From: Parabacteroides hominis
Lineage (GTDB): Bacteria; Bacteroidota; Bacteroidia; Bacteroidales; Tannerellaceae
DNA: 64,000 nt
Assembly: GCF_014287585.1 (NCBI RefSeq)
Contig: NZ_JACOOJ010000001.1
Coordinates: forward strand, 286,513-350,512
Direction of reading: 5' to 3'
Shown here in pieces: positions 29,342-38,034 of this stretch. The notes below the pieces were generated by a model that ran no database searches, was not told the DNA's origin, and saw only the letters and a list, made by a program, of their open reading frames with translations. Each line of letters starts with the position of its first letter. Position 1 is the first letter of the stretch. The translations under genes and the position numbers were made by a program.

Positions 29342-29518
29342 AAACTACCGATTCGGCTTCACCCCTCCTTGGAACCATTTGATTATCATAGCATACAAGG
29401 GTGAAGGCAAACATAAGCGGTGAAGCCACTTTTACCACTCGCCTTCATCCAACAACAGCCTCATAATCGAATTATAGCATATACTGATGAAGGCTATTCG
29501 CGAACAATGGCGAACAAC

Positions 29519-29546
29519 AAAAAAGCCGGACTTTATTCAGCCCGGC
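29519..29546 (-). terminator. Rho-independent terminator of rny
   Basis: On the minus strand GCCGGGC and GTCCGGC form a stem around TGAATAAA and are followed by a T run. It lies 40 bp after the rny stop codon. Confidence 0.9.
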
Positions 29547-29586
29547 CTTCTATATAACAATCTTGTCCAGTAACGATCGCCCCCTT

Positions 29587-31122
29587 TTACTTAGCGTAAC
29601 TTACCGCACGGGTTTCACGAATTACCGTGATCTTCACCTGACCCGGATAAGTCATTTCATCCTGGATCTTCTTTGCAATTTCGTCTGACAGCTTTTCGGT
29701 ATCCTTATCGTCGATCTTGTCGGCCCCGACAATTACGCGGAGTTCACGACCAGCCTGGATAGCATATGTCTTCACTACACCCGGATAAGAAAGAGCCAAC
29801 TGTTCCAGATCATTCAGACGCTTGATATAAGCCTCAACAATCTCGCGACGGGCTCCCGGACGTGCACCCGAAATGGCATCACAAACCTGTACGATCGGAG
29901 CAAGCAACGTCTGCATTTCCACTTCGTCGTGGTGAGCGCCTACGGCGTTGCAGATATCCGGTTTCTCTTTATATTTCTCGCAAAGCTTCATGCCTAAGAT
30001 TGCGTGCGGCAATTCCGGCTCGTCATCAGGCACTTTACCTATATCGTGCAACAGTCCGGCGCGTTTTGCTTTTTTCGGGTTCAACCCCAGTTCAGATGCC
30101 ATCACTGCACACAAGTTTGCCGTTTCGCGTGCGTGCTGCAACAGGTTCTGACCATAAGAAGAACGATATTTCATCTTACCGATCATACGGATCAGTTCGG
30201 GATGCAAGCCATGAACACCGAGGTCGATAACGGTACGCTTACCTGTTTCCACCACTTCGTCTTCAACCTGCTTCCTCACTTTCGTCACCACCTCCTCGAT
30301 ACGTGCCGGGTGAATACGTCCGTCCTGTACCAACTGGTGCAAAGCTAAACGGGCTATTTCACGACGGACCGGATCAAAGCCGGACAACACGATTGCTTCA
30401 GGCGTATCGTCTACCACGATCTCGATACCGGTTGCGGCTTCCAACGCCCGGATGTTACGGCCTTCACGACCGATGATACGACCTTTGATCTCGTCCGATT
30501 CGATATGGAAGACAGTAATCGAATTCTCGATTGCCGTTTCGGTAGCCACACGCTGGATAGACTGGATAACGATTTTCTTCGCTTCCTTATTGGCCGTCAT
30601 CTTAGCCTCTTCCATGATCTCATTGATGTAGGAAGTTGCTTCTGACTTAGCTTCGTCTTTCAGGGATTCGATCAGACGTTCCTTCGCTTCTTCGGCAGAA
30701 AGTCCGGAAAGGGTTTCCAGATGTTCGATTTCACGCTGGTGAAGTTTATCCAGATCCTGCTTCTTCTTATCTACCAGTTCCAGTTGGGCAGCCAGGTTCT
30801 CCTTTACGGCATCCACTTCGCTATTCTTGCGTTGCAGGTCTTCCTGACGTTGGTTCAAACCCAACTCGCGTTGTTTCAACTTAGCCTCTACAGACTGTAT
30901 CTTCGAATTACGGGCGGACACCTGTTTCTCCAGATCCGCTTTCAAATGAAGGAACTTCTCTTTTACTTCGAGCAGTTTCTTCTGCTTCATTACCTCCGAC
31001 TCCTTTTCGGCCTCGCGTATCACGGCGTCATACCTTGACTTCATAAGGACTCTCATCACAAACCACACGAGCAAACCTCCGACGATGAAGGTTACAAGTG
31101 CTATGATTATAGTCATACCCAT
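29587..31122 (-). CDS. rny: Ribonuclease Y
   Basis: The 511-residue membrane-anchored endoribonuclease starts mRNA decay. An N-terminal transmembrane helix ([20 protein letters not shown]) is followed by a long coiled coil (about 25-160). A KH domain follows, with [19 protein letters not shown] near 213-231, and then an HD phosphohydrolase domain with LLHDIGKV and GAHHDEVE. The length and domain order are standard for the family. It lies downstream of zapA in the same direction, separated by a hairpin that may reduce read-through. Confidence 0.97.
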   Translation of the reverse strand: MGMTIIIALVTFIVGGLLVWFVMRVLMKSRYDAVIREAEKESEVMKQKKLLEVKEKFLHLKADLEKQVSARNSKIQSVEAKLKQRELGLNQRQEDLQRKNSEVDAVKENLAAQLELVDKKKQDLDKLHQREIEHLETLSGLSAEEAKERLIESLKDEAKSEATSYINEIMEEAKMTANKEAKKIVIQSIQRVATETAIENSITVFHIESDEIKGRIIGREGRNIRALEAATGIEIVVDDTPEAIVLSGFDPVRREIARLALHQLVQDGRIHPARIEEVVTKVRKQVEDEVVETGKRTVIDLGVHGLHPELIRMIGKMKYRSSYGQNLLQHARETANLCAVMASELGLNPKKAKRAGLLHDIGKVPDDEPELPHAILGMKLCEKYKEKPDICNAVGAHHDEVEMQTLLAPIVQVCDAISGARPGARREIVEAYIKRLNDLEQLALSYPGVVKTYAIQAGRELRVIVGADKIDDKDTEKLSDEIAKKIQDEMTYPGQVKITVIRETRAVSYAK

Positions 31123-31158
31123 TTTACTTATAGTTTAAATTCAATTATATTATTATAC

Positions 31159-31203
31159 AAAAAAAGCACTGCCTTACATGGATACACCCATGCAAAGTAG
31201 TGC
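31159..31203 (-). terminator. Terminator hairpin after zapA
   Basis: On the minus strand GCACTACTTTGCATGG pairs with CCATGTAAGGCAGTGC, with one mismatch and two G-T pairs, and is followed by seven T. It lies about 28 bp after the zapA stop. I considered a 6S RNA here but the gap is too short. Confidence 0.75.
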
Positions 31204-31230
31204 GGAAACGCATCTTCTTTATTCTTACAA

Positions 31231-31521
31231 CTATTTATCCTTCAGGTAGCTTTCCAGTTTATCGGTCAGTTCCTGTATCTTTTCAGTAAAGGGACTTGTG
31301 TCATTCTTATCCTCCAACTTCAAGTTTTCCACCGATAGTTGAAAGGTCACCATGGCTAACAAATCTTTTACATCCACTTCGGAATATTTCTTCCGGTACT
31401 GGTCCATTTTCTTCCTGATTTGCCGGACAGCCTCACGGGCTACCTGCTCCTCGCTCCGGTCGATCCTGATACCATAACTTTTACCGGCTATCTCCACATG
31501 TATAAGAAATTTATCGTCCAT
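31231..31521 (-). CDS. zapA: Cell division protein ZapA
   Basis: The 96-residue cytosolic protein supports FtsZ ring assembly. It begins MDDKFLIHVEIAGKSYGIRI, as ZapA proteins do; the ATG at 31521 avoids overlap with the upstream gene. A C-terminal helix suited to coiled-coil formation follows (YRKKYSEVDVKDLLAMVTFQ). It forms a pair with the coiled-coil gene immediately upstream (5-bp gap), an arrangement conserved in Bacteroidales next to rny. Confidence 0.85.
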   Translation of the reverse strand: MDDKFLIHVEIAGKSYGIRIDRSEEQVAREAVRQIRKKMDQYRKKYSEVDVKDLLAMVTFQLSVENLKLEDKNDTSPFTEKIQELTDKLESYLKDK

Positions 31522-31526
31522 CGCCT

Positions 31527-31820
31527 CTATTCGTTTAATAGTGCAATGCACTTGTCTACTTCCCGCACTAACTTTGATAACCTCATCCTGGCACTTTTCA
31601 TTTCTCCCTCGTTGACAGAAACAACCCGTGCAGTCAGCATGTTATCACATTTGGCATTCAACTCTTCGATCGTCTTTACCGCTTGTTGAAGTTCTCCTTC
31701 TTTCTGTACCAAAAAACCTTCAAGCTCGTTGATTTTCTGCTTTTGCCTATCGCAAAGCTCCATCAAATCACGAACCCTAACATCAAATACAGCCAACAAT
31801 CTTTTATGATCTTCGGTCAT
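31527..31820 (-). CDS. Small coiled-coil protein, possible ZapA partner
   Basis: The 97-residue product (MTEDHKRLLAVFDVRVRDLM onward) is nearly all helical with heptad-like leucine spacing: QKINELEGFLVQKEGELQQA and VKTIEELNAKCDNML. It has no signal peptide. The ATG at 31820 was chosen because a good promoter motif lies 19-26 bp upstream, ruling out the longer frame. Position and shape suggest a ZapB-like division factor, but sequence identity cannot be claimed. Confidence 0.7.
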   Translation of the reverse strand: MTEDHKRLLAVFDVRVRDLMELCDRQKQKINELEGFLVQKEGELQQAVKTIEELNAKCDNMLTARVVSVNEGEMKSARMRLSKLVREVDKCIALLNE

Positions 31821-31838
31821 TTCACACCAAATTCTACA

Positions 31839-31846
31839 CAAAAGTA
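31839..31846 (-). promoter_or_regulatory. Putative promoter of the coiled-coil/zapA unit
   Basis: The minus strand reads TACTTTTG, an exact TAnnTTTG match, and a TTG-containing -33-like box lies about 20 bp further upstream. It is 19 bp before the start codon at 31820. Confidence 0.6.
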
Positions 31847-31910
31847 AACTATAGAATTGAATAAAACAACGAATCGGTTTGTTTTTTTGACAGAAAACGT
31901 CCGGATACAC

Positions 31911-31944
31911 AAAAGGCCGTTCAAACTAAAATCCGAACAGCCCT
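31911..31944 (-). terminator. Terminator of the winged-helix gene
   Basis: On the minus strand GGCTGTTC pairs with GAACGGCC (one G-T pair) and is followed by TTTT. It lies about 29 bp after the stop codon at 31973. Confidence 0.8.
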
Positions 31945-31972
31945 CCTTCTAATAGATTCAGCTACGCTATAT

Positions 31973-32173
31973 TTATACTAACGCAACGTACAATTCACCC
32001 TCAACGTCTTCGAAAGCCAATTTGCCTTCTTTCGCTAACCAACCAAAAGCAGCATACATATCTTTTTCTGCTTTAATTTTAGTTGCTTTCTTTACTGCCT
32101 TAACACTCATTTTACCGCCTTCATTCAATACGTTCCAAACAAGGCCGGCGTTTGTTCCAATCAATTCGATCAT
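31973..32173 (-). CDS. Small winged helix-turn-helix protein (DUF2582-type)
   Basis: The 66-residue protein (MIELIGTNAGLVWNVLNEGG onward) consists of one winged-helix unit: helix LVWNVLNEGG, recognition-like helix VKAVKKATKIKAEKDMYAAF, and a wing LAFEDVEGELYVAL. It is known in Bacteroidetes as a small abundant DNA-binding-like protein, possibly architectural. It has its own strong-looking promoter and terminator, so it is monocistronic. A short dyad, GTTAATTCGTTAAC (32189-32202), in its leader could be an autoregulatory site. Confidence 0.8.
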   Translation of the reverse strand: MIELIGTNAGLVWNVLNEGGKMSVKAVKKATKIKAEKDMYAAFGWLAKEGKLAFEDVEGELYVALV

Positions 32174-32207
32174 GTTTCTTTTTGTTTTGTTAATTCGTTA
32201 ACGAGGG

Positions 32208-32237
32208 CAAATTTATAGATTAATCGATTAAAACAAA
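32208..32237 (-). promoter_or_regulatory. Promoter of the winged-helix gene
   Basis: On the minus strand TTTG (32234-32237) is followed after 18 bp by TAAATTTG (32208-32215). This fits both the -33 and -7 elements of the Bacteroidetes primary sigma factor consensus and is the clearest promoter in the window. Confidence 0.7.
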
Positions 32238-32314
32238 AGGAAATAGATGTTTTTTAGCATAAAAACGGGCGCTTTTTATGGTTTCTAAGCATAATTAACA
32301 CTATTATAACACAA

Positions 32315-33007
32315 TTATAGCACTATTTCCGCCCGATCCTTAGCCGTGACAAGTTCCGCCTTGATGTTTGTAGCTGAAACATATTTGCTTAATAAGCCTG
32401 CCGCATACTTTCCCGCCGACTCCAAACCGTCCAATCCGGAATAAGCATTTATAATCATTAACAGGCGGGTGGTATCCGGTCCTATTTTTGTCCGTTCCTC
32501 GTCGCTGGTCGGAGTTCCGACTCCACCGACCGCATCCCGGTAGACAGGCAAACCTGCAATATTCAGTTCGCCACGCCCGATTCCATGATAAATTTCACCT
32601 TCCCTGCCGACTCCCAGCACCAGGCTGCCACCGGCAATCTTATCCGCATCGAAGCCGCCGATGGAATATCCGCTACGGATAGAAACCAAATTGATGAGAT
32701 CGACCAGCGTATCGACCTTATAAAGGGGCAATTCACGAAGAATACGCCTCCGCAGCGCTTCAGAAGAAGGACGATAGCGATTCGGATCTTTTCCCAAACG
32801 CTTATAAGCCTGGCGGGTGGCCTTGATAGGTAGCCATTTATTGATTTGTTCCAGTTTAACTGTTTCCCGGACCGCCTTTTCTTCGTCCGCTATCTCCTGC
32901 CAAAGCCGTCCGTCCGGTTCCGAATTGCAAACATCACAAGATATGACCAAAACATGCAAGTCCGGACAGGCAGTAGCTACTTCTTCTGAAATTGAAACGC
33001 TTATCAT
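32315..33007 (-). CDS. B3/4 (tRNA-editing-like) domain protein
   Basis: The 230-residue cytosolic protein matches stand-alone B3/B4 domains related to the phenylalanyl-tRNA synthetase beta subunit. Visible motifs are ATRQAYKRLGKDPNRYRPSS (62-81), VDTLVDLINLVSIRSGYSIG and the Gly/Asp-rich loop FDADKIAGG. In pheT this region checks misacylated tRNA; the role of free-standing versions is not settled. The nucleotidyltransferase gene ends 16 bp upstream in the same direction, suggesting co-expression. Confidence 0.85.
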   Translation of the reverse strand: MISVSISEEVATACPDLHVLVISCDVCNSEPDGRLWQEIADEEKAVRETVKLEQINKWLPIKATRQAYKRLGKDPNRYRPSSEALRRRILRELPLYKVDTLVDLINLVSIRSGYSIGGFDADKIAGGSLVLGVGREGEIYHGIGRGELNIAGLPVYRDAVGGVGTPTSDEERTKIGPDTTRLLMIINAYSGLDGLESAGKYAAGLLSKYVSATNIKAELVTAKDRAEIVL

Positions 33008-33023
33008 AGAATTTCACTTTCTT

Positions 33024-33338
33024 TCATAACACAACTCCTTCATTTACAATATTAATATAAAAAGGTGTTTTGAACGGGCGATTATCCCACAGCTTTTTTA
33101 GCATAACAATCGGATTGATAGTCACTCCTGTTTTCAACTCCAATTCATAAAGAGGCAATGTAACGACCTCTTCACATTCCAACGAGAGCTTATCTCCATC
33201 CATTAAAATTAACAAGTCAATATCACTATCCTGACGAGCATCACCACGTGCTTCCGAACCAAACAGAATAGCTTTAGCCGTAGGAGCAACCTCTTGCACG
33301 ACCTTCCTGATTTGTTCCACAACATCTGTTCGTCTCAT
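33024..33338 (-). CDS. MNT-type nucleotidyltransferase domain protein
   Basis: The 104-residue protein has the minimal nucleotidyltransferase signature FGSEARGDARQDSDIDLLI (26-44), i.e. GSxARG followed by SDxDL with the metal-binding Asp pair. Such small proteins usually pair with a HEPN ribonuclease and act as the antitoxin that AMPylates it. No HEPN gene is seen on either side; the linked gene encodes a B3/4 tRNA-binding-like protein instead. Confidence 0.85.
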   Translation of the reverse strand: MRRTDVVEQIRKVVQEVAPTAKAILFGSEARGDARQDSDIDLLILMDGDKLSLECEEVVTLPLYELELKTGVTINPIVMLKKLWDNRPFKTPFYINIVNEGVVL

Positions 33339-33477
33339 AACTTTTTTATTTAATAAGCAAAAGGACTATAACAACCATCACACAAATACCATCTCACAAA
33401 CTATCACAAAGATAACATAAAATTCCACAGAAACAACATTTCCATTTGTTTATTTCCCCGAAACATCAATGTTTGTA

Positions 33478-34263
33478 TCAAACACACAAGAAGATACCGG
33501 ACAAGATACGCCCGCTCTTGATTCCTAAGCGGCGAGCGGAGAAGAACTCGTCGGGATGGGTGTAGGTGCAGATTCCGGCAAGTTCGATATTTCCGGCAGA
33601 AAGGCCTTCGGTTAATAGTTGCAGGCGGTTAGCCTCCCATAAATCTATATGGGCTTTTCCGGTATCGGCATTACGCTTCAGGATAGGCTGCATTTCAAAA
33701 CCAGCCTCCCGAAAGGCGTCGACAACTTCTTCTCCGACCTCGAAGGCATCGGGGCCGATGGAAGGAGCGATACCGGCTTTTATGAGACAGGGATCGGCTC
33801 CATATTCATCAATAAGGAAACGAACGGTTTTCGCGGCGATCCGCTGTACGGTTCCCCGCCAACCGGCATGAACGGCGGCTACCGCCTTTACATCGGGAGC
33901 ATACAGCAGGACAGGAACACAATCGGCTGTCGAGACTGCGATGCAAACGCCCGGCACATTCGTCACCAACGCATCTACACCGTGCAGATAAACCCGCTGT
34001 TCATCCAAAGGAAGGGATAGGAAAAAAGATTCGATCGAACGGATCTCCGCCCCGTGGACCTGGAAAGGCGTAAAGATACGTTCGGTAGGAATTCCGATTG
34101 CATCCGAAAGAAGTTTCCGGTTCGCCCGGACGGCTTCCGGATCATCTCCGCTGTATTCACCGGGATTAAAGGAGGCATACGCACCTTTGCTCACACCTCC
34201 CTGACGGGTCGTCACAAAATGAGAGATGTTGCAATCCTCGCTTAATACGGGAAATTGCAACAT
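33478..34263 (-). CDS. pgeF: Multicopper polyphenol oxidase/YfiH family (purine nucleoside-active LACC1-like enzyme)
   Basis: The 261-residue protein belongs to the YfiH/LACC1 family, known for peptidoglycan quality control (PgeF) and purine nucleoside phosphorylase/deaminase activity. Metal-ligand motifs are visible: FQVHGAEI, STADCVPVLLY and AVHAGWRGTVQRI, giving the family His-Cys-His set. The ATG at 34263 follows the obg stop by 10 bp and starts MLQFPVLSEDCNISHFVTTR; a longer frame overlapping obg is unlikely. It is probably co-transcribed with obg and adk. Confidence 0.9.
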   Translation of the reverse strand: MLQFPVLSEDCNISHFVTTRQGGVSKGAYASFNPGEYSGDDPEAVRANRKLLSDAIGIPTERIFTPFQVHGAEIRSIESFFLSLPLDEQRVYLHGVDALVTNVPGVCIAVSTADCVPVLLYAPDVKAVAAVHAGWRGTVQRIAAKTVRFLIDEYGADPCLIKAGIAPSIGPDAFEVGEEVVDAFREAGFEMQPILKRNADTGKAHIDLWEANRLQLLTEGLSAGNIELAGICTYTHPDEFFSARRLGIKSGRILSGIFLCV

Positions 34264-34273
34264 CTTTACTTTA

Positions 34274-35437
34274 TCATTTGGAAGTATCTTCATCTTCTTC
34301 GTCGTCCCAATCTTCATATTCTTCATACTCTTCATCGTCGTCGGGATCATCTTCCTCAAGAGGAATGACAAAATCGTCATCGTCAAGCGAAAGTGTGCTC
34401 ACGTCGATGTTCTTATGTACAATACGCTCTACCTCGTGGAACGTTTCCTTATTCAGTTCCTTCCACAACAGGTCTTTCAGTTCGGTGATCCCCATTCCGG
34501 TAACGGAAGAGATAAAGACATGCGGAACGCCTTCGGGCAGGTCTTCGGACAACGCCTCGATCAATTCTTCATCCAGCATATCGCTCTTGGTGATAGCCAG
34601 GACACGGCTTTTATCCTGCAAATCCGGGTTATACTTGACCAGTTCGCCCAAAAGGATTTCGTATTCTTTCTTGATATCATCCGCATCGGCAGGAACCATA
34701 AACAGAAGCAACGAATTGCGTTCGATATGGCGCAAGAACCGCAATCCCAAACCTTTACCTTCGCTGGCGCCCTCGATAATACCGGGGATATCGGCCATAA
34801 CGAACGAACGGTTGTCACGATAGCTCACAATACCTAAGTTCGGTTCGAGCGTCGTAAACGGATAATTGGCGATCTTCGGTTTGGCAGCCGAAACAACCGA
34901 CAGCAACGTCGACTTTCCGGCATTCGGGAAACCGACCAGACCTACATCGGCCAACAGTTTCAATTGCAGGATCACCATTCGTTCCTGTGCCGGTTCGCCG
35001 GGTTGCGCATAACGGGGAGCCTGATTGGTCGACGTCTTGAAGTGGCAGTTGCCCAATCCTCCGCGTCCGCCTTTCAACAGCATTACCTGCTGGCCGTCTT
35101 CGGTCACGTCACAGATAAACTCGCCCGTATCGGCATCGTACACGACTGTCCCGCAAGGAACCTCTATCACACGATCTTCGCCGTCTTTTCCGAAACTACG
35201 TTTAGCACCGCCGCCTTCACCGTTCGTCGCCATGATATGACGTTCATACTTCAGGTGGAGAAGCGTCCAGTAATTCCGGTTTCCACGAAGATACACATGG
35301 CCTCCTCGCCCTCCATCGCCTCCGTCGGGACCTCCTTTCGGAATATATTTCTCGCGGCGAAAGTGAGAAGACCCTCTCCCGCCCTTACCAGAGCGGCAAT
35401 AGATCTTTACATAATCTACAAAGTTTGATTCAGCCAT
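34274..35437 (-). CDS. obg: Obg GTPase (ribosome assembly)
   Basis: The 387-residue cytosolic GTPase has the glycine-rich Obg fold at the N-terminus ([38 protein letters not shown]). A G domain follows, with G1 [11 protein letters not shown] (about 165-175), G3 DIPGIIEGA and G4 TKSD. The C-terminus is a very acidic tail ([20 protein letters not shown] and more). It acts in large-subunit maturation and stress control. It is downstream of adk and upstream of pgeF on the same strand. Confidence 0.97.
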   Translation of the reverse strand: MAESNFVDYVKIYCRSGKGGRGSSHFRREKYIPKGGPDGGDGGRGGHVYLRGNRNYWTLLHLKYERHIMATNGEGGGAKRSFGKDGEDRVIEVPCGTVVYDADTGEFICDVTEDGQQVMLLKGGRGGLGNCHFKTSTNQAPRYAQPGEPAQERMVILQLKLLADVGLVGFPNAGKSTLLSVVSAAKPKIANYPFTTLEPNLGIVSYRDNRSFVMADIPGIIEGASEGKGLGLRFLRHIERNSLLLFMVPADADDIKKEYEILLGELVKYNPDLQDKSRVLAITKSDMLDEELIEALSEDLPEGVPHVFISSVTGMGITELKDLLWKELNKETFHEVERIVHKNIDVSTLSLDDDDFVIPLEEDDPDDDEEYEEYEDWDDEEDEDTSK

Positions 35438-35509
35438 AAAGAATATTTATTTAATGTGATAATATGCCAATGTGCCAATCCAAGTTTCATCATTGGCATA
35501 TTGATTAAT

Positions 35510-36079
35510 TTACAAATTATTTACCGCATCCTTGATACGACCGAAAATTTCTTCGATCGTGCCCATACCTTTGATAGCAACATGTTTGCTTTCACCGATA
35601 TAGTAATCAGCCAAAGGAGCAGTCTGTTTGTGATAAACATCCAGTCTTGACTTGATCGTTTCCAGATTGTCATCCGAACGGCCTGAAACCTTGCCACGTT
35701 CCAGCAGGCGGTTGATCAGTTCTTCTTCTTCTACCTGGAGGTTCAGCATAACGGAAACATCGGTTCCACGTTTGTTCAACATTTCTTTCAGCGCTTTTGC
35801 CTGCGGGATCGTACGGGGGAAACCGTCGAAGATGACACCTTTGGAGTTCACCTTGCTGTCTAAAACCTTAGCCAGCATGTCGACGATCAGTTCATCCGGG
35901 ACCAACTGCCCTTTTTCGATGTAATCTTTAGCAATCTTGCCCAGCTCCGTCTCGTTCTTCATTTCAGAACGCAAAACATCACCTGTAGAGATATGGTCCA
36001 AACCATATTCTTTAATAATCAATTCGCTCTGTGTTCCCTTTCCTGAACCGGGAGCACCAAAAATAACAATGTTCAACAT
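35510..36079 (-). CDS. adk: Adenylate kinase
   Basis: The 189-residue enzyme interconverts ATP and AMP with two ADP. It begins MLNIVIFGAPGSGKGTQSEL with the P-loop GAPGSGKGT (8-16). The AMP-binding segment DHISTGDVLRSEM, the motif FDGFPRT and the lid GRSDDN follow. It is the short-lid type lacking a zinc finger. The ATG at 36079 was preferred to the upstream TTG because it starts exactly at the first beta strand. Its neighbours hpt and obg match the common Bacteroidales order. Confidence 0.97.
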   Translation of the reverse strand: MLNIVIFGAPGSGKGTQSELIIKEYGLDHISTGDVLRSEMKNETELGKIAKDYIEKGQLVPDELIVDMLAKVLDSKVNSKGVIFDGFPRTIPQAKALKEMLNKRGTDVSVMLNLQVEEEELINRLLERGKVSGRSDDNLETIKSRLDVYHKQTAPLADYYIGESKHVAIKGMGTIEEIFGRIKDAVNNL

Positions 36080-36203
36080 AAAAAGTTTACCTTTTAATTG
36101 ACAATTGGCAATAGACAATCACATCAACGCCCAATCACCGATCATCGCTTATTATACATTAATCTAATAAATTCCCCCTCTTTAACCGGCCTGCGACCAT
36201 TTA

Positions 36204-36743
36204 TCAGCTCTCGACTATTTTATAGATGTTTCTGTAAGCCCGTCCCATCTCATCATAATCCAATCCGTAACCGACAATAAAGTCACCCGGAATCCGGATG
36301 CCGATATAGTCAGGTTTCAGATCGCACTTCAACGAATCGGGCTTGAACAACATAGTCGCCAGTTTAACATCGGCTGCCCCGTCCTTGCGAAGCTTATCCA
36401 TAACATACTGCATCGTAAAGCCGGTATCGATAATATCCTCGATCAAAATCAAAGTCCTCCCTTTCACGTCGGCCTGTACCGGCATAATCTCACGAACTAC
36501 ACCGGTCGTACTGGTCCCCTTATAGGATGAATAGCGAGCAAAAGTGATTTCATACGGTTCGTTCAACTGGCGCATCAGCTCCGCCGTAAACATAAAAGCC
36601 CCGTTCAGAATTCCCACGAACAACGGATGCGTGCCTTTCACATCGGCGCGAATACGTTCCGCCACTTTTGCAATCGCTTCTTTTATCTCCTCTTCCGGGA
36701 TAAAGAGTTCAAATTCTTTGTCTTTTAATCGGATTCTATCCAT
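36204..36743 (-). CDS. hpt: Hypoxanthine phosphoribosyltransferase
   Basis: The 179-residue purine salvage enzyme joins hypoxanthine or guanine to PRPP. The PRPP-binding motif LILIEDIIDTGFTMQYV (about 96-112) and the early loop FVGILNGAFMF are clear, and VGYGLDYDEMGRAYRNIY closes the base-binding site. The ATG at 36743 (MDRIRLKDKEFELFIPEEEI) lies 24 bp downstream of a good -7 motif, so the longer frame is not used. Confidence 0.95.
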   Translation of the reverse strand: MDRIRLKDKEFELFIPEEEIKEAIAKVAERIRADVKGTHPLFVGILNGAFMFTAELMRQLNEPYEITFARYSSYKGTSTTGVVREIMPVQADVKGRTLILIEDIIDTGFTMQYVMDKLRKDGAADVKLATMLFKPDSLKCDLKPDYIGIRIPGDFIVGYGLDYDEMGRAYRNIYKIVES

Positions 36744-36766
36744 ATTCCGTTCGATTTTCGAGGGGA

Positions 36767-36774
36767 CAAATGTA
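36767..36774 (-). promoter_or_regulatory. Putative -7 promoter element for hpt
   Basis: The minus strand reads TACATTTG, an exact TAnnTTTG match, 24 bp before the hpt start. It lies between hpt and the propeller gene, so hpt-adk-obg-pgeF can be transcribed without the propeller gene. Confidence 0.55.
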
Positions 36775-36809
36775 CAACTTTTTCGGGTAAGCACAAACAA
36801 TGTAGTCTA

Positions 36810-38009
36810 TCAGGAATTCTTTAATTTGTAAAATATAAAGACAGGATTACTTTCTTCTCCTAAGTTTTCCAATTGTTCAGGAATTGAAATTGAATGCATA
36901 TTTTTATAATAATCAAGCTCTGCCGATGTTATGACCTGTACCAGATCATTTCCAGCCATGTTCCCCCAGACCGGGAATCCCTGATAACTTCTTGTTCCCA
37001 AAAGACCGTGTTGCAAAGTCGTAGCTGCCAATTCCCTGAGCGGAGCGGGCTGTTCGCATTTTTCCACCAATGTTTCACCGTTTTTTTTATCTACCGAAGC
37101 AACATAGTGTCCGTCGTTATTTCTCAGGCGAAAATAATATCGCCGGGGTGTTTCATAGAGATCGGAAACAAAGTAATCTTTGCCATCTCCCAAGTTTTTC
37201 AGGCTATTAAAATTCGTCACATCAAGCGAATTGATCATTTCCTCATCCGAGTTACGCAAACTCAGGACACAAGCGGGTGATATCTTATCGTCCGACAGCC
37301 TGAACACAGTATCGTTGCTACCGGTTTTGAACAGCACGGACTGCTGTCGGCCGGAATAGCCTGCCGCGATCCGGATCGTCAAACCAGACTTTTCACTTGA
37401 AACCAAAGGAGAAGAAAAATCATTCTTCATCGTAATCGTATCTCCCTTTTCCGTAAAAAGGCCGATACCGAAACTTCCGTCCCTGAAAGGTACGTAAGGC
37501 ATGGATATGGCAGCCAAACGTCCCTGACCGAGCTGATACTGAAAGACAACCTGATAATCATGAATAAAATGTTCGACAGGTTCCCCTTCCAGCGTATAGA
37601 CTTCGACGCGATCCGTACTGAACAAATAGAGACGGTTGTTCTTTTCATCCGCCTGCATACTGGCAACGAAACCGCTGAACTCTCCCGGCCCTTGCCCGAA
37701 CGGAATCAAGGTCTTTACAAAATGCCCCTGTCTGTCGAACAATACAATCCGTTGCTCTTTTACCGGAAGGACATAAATGTATTTATCCGTAACGGCGTAA
37801 TTTGCAACCCCATCTATTAAAGAGGCATCATCGGAAGTAACTTCTAACGGGACATAATCAACGCTTTCTATTTCATCACTCAATTTCAAACTCTTCGGAC
37901 TTTCGATCCCTGCCCTTATGTCCGCCACCGGACAATTCGAAGGATCGGATTTCGGTGAACTACAAGCTATCAGCAAAAAAAGTACCCAACTTAAACTTTG
38001 TTTCTTCAT
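36810..38009 (-). CDS. 6-bladed beta-propeller lipoprotein
   Basis: The 399-residue product has a lipoprotein signal with lipobox LIAC near residue 16. Bacteroidetes-type 6-bladed propeller features follow: VDYVPLEVTSDDASLIDGV, KYIYVLPVKEQRIVLFDRQG and TLIPFGQGPGEFSGF. The pattern of strand, aromatic residue and FDRQGHFV is typical of NHL-like blades. It is anchored in the periplasm or on the surface. It follows the ABC transporter genes by 25 bp in the same direction, so it may belong to that operon. Its ligand is unknown. Confidence 0.82.
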   Translation of the reverse strand: MKKQSLSWVLFLLIACSSPKSDPSNCPVADIRAGIESPKSLKLSDEIESVDYVPLEVTSDDASLIDGVANYAVTDKYIYVLPVKEQRIVLFDRQGHFVKTLIPFGQGPGEFSGFVASMQADEKNNRLYLFSTDRVEVYTLEGEPVEHFIHDYQVVFQYQLGQGRLAAISMPYVPFRDGSFGIGLFTEKGDTITMKNDFSSPLVSSEKSGLTIRIAAGYSGRQQSVLFKTGSNDTVFRLSDDKISPACVLSLRNSDEEMINSLDVTNFNSLKNLGDGKDYFVSDLYETPRRYYFRLRNNDGHYVASVDKKNGETLVEKCEQPAPLRELAATTLQHGLLGTRSYQGFPVWGNMAGNDLVQVITSAELDYYKNMHSISIPEQLENLGEESNPVFIFYKLKNS

Positions 38010-38034
38010 TATCTTATTTTATTAATATTTCCAT

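Larger units (their letters stand above)
27924..29518. other. 1.6-kb noncoding repeat cluster
   Basis: No credible gene is present between the beta-galactosidase terminator and the rny terminator. In order it holds module B copy 2, a 141-bp MITE-like inverted-repeat element, a GC-rich segment of about 240 bp, an 11-bp inverted repeat, module A copy 2 and a partial third copy of module B. The remaining 29342-29518 has short GGTGAAGG/CCTTCACC-type repeats and nothing else recognisable. Confidence 0.8.

Noticed and set aside
31123..31230. Possible 6S RNA between zapA and rny
   Set aside because: The gap is only about 108 bp and is mostly a terminator hairpin with a T run; there is no central open bubble of 6S type.
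33024..33338. Classical MNT/HEPN toxin-antitoxin module
   Set aside because: No HEPN-domain gene is present on either side within several kilobases.
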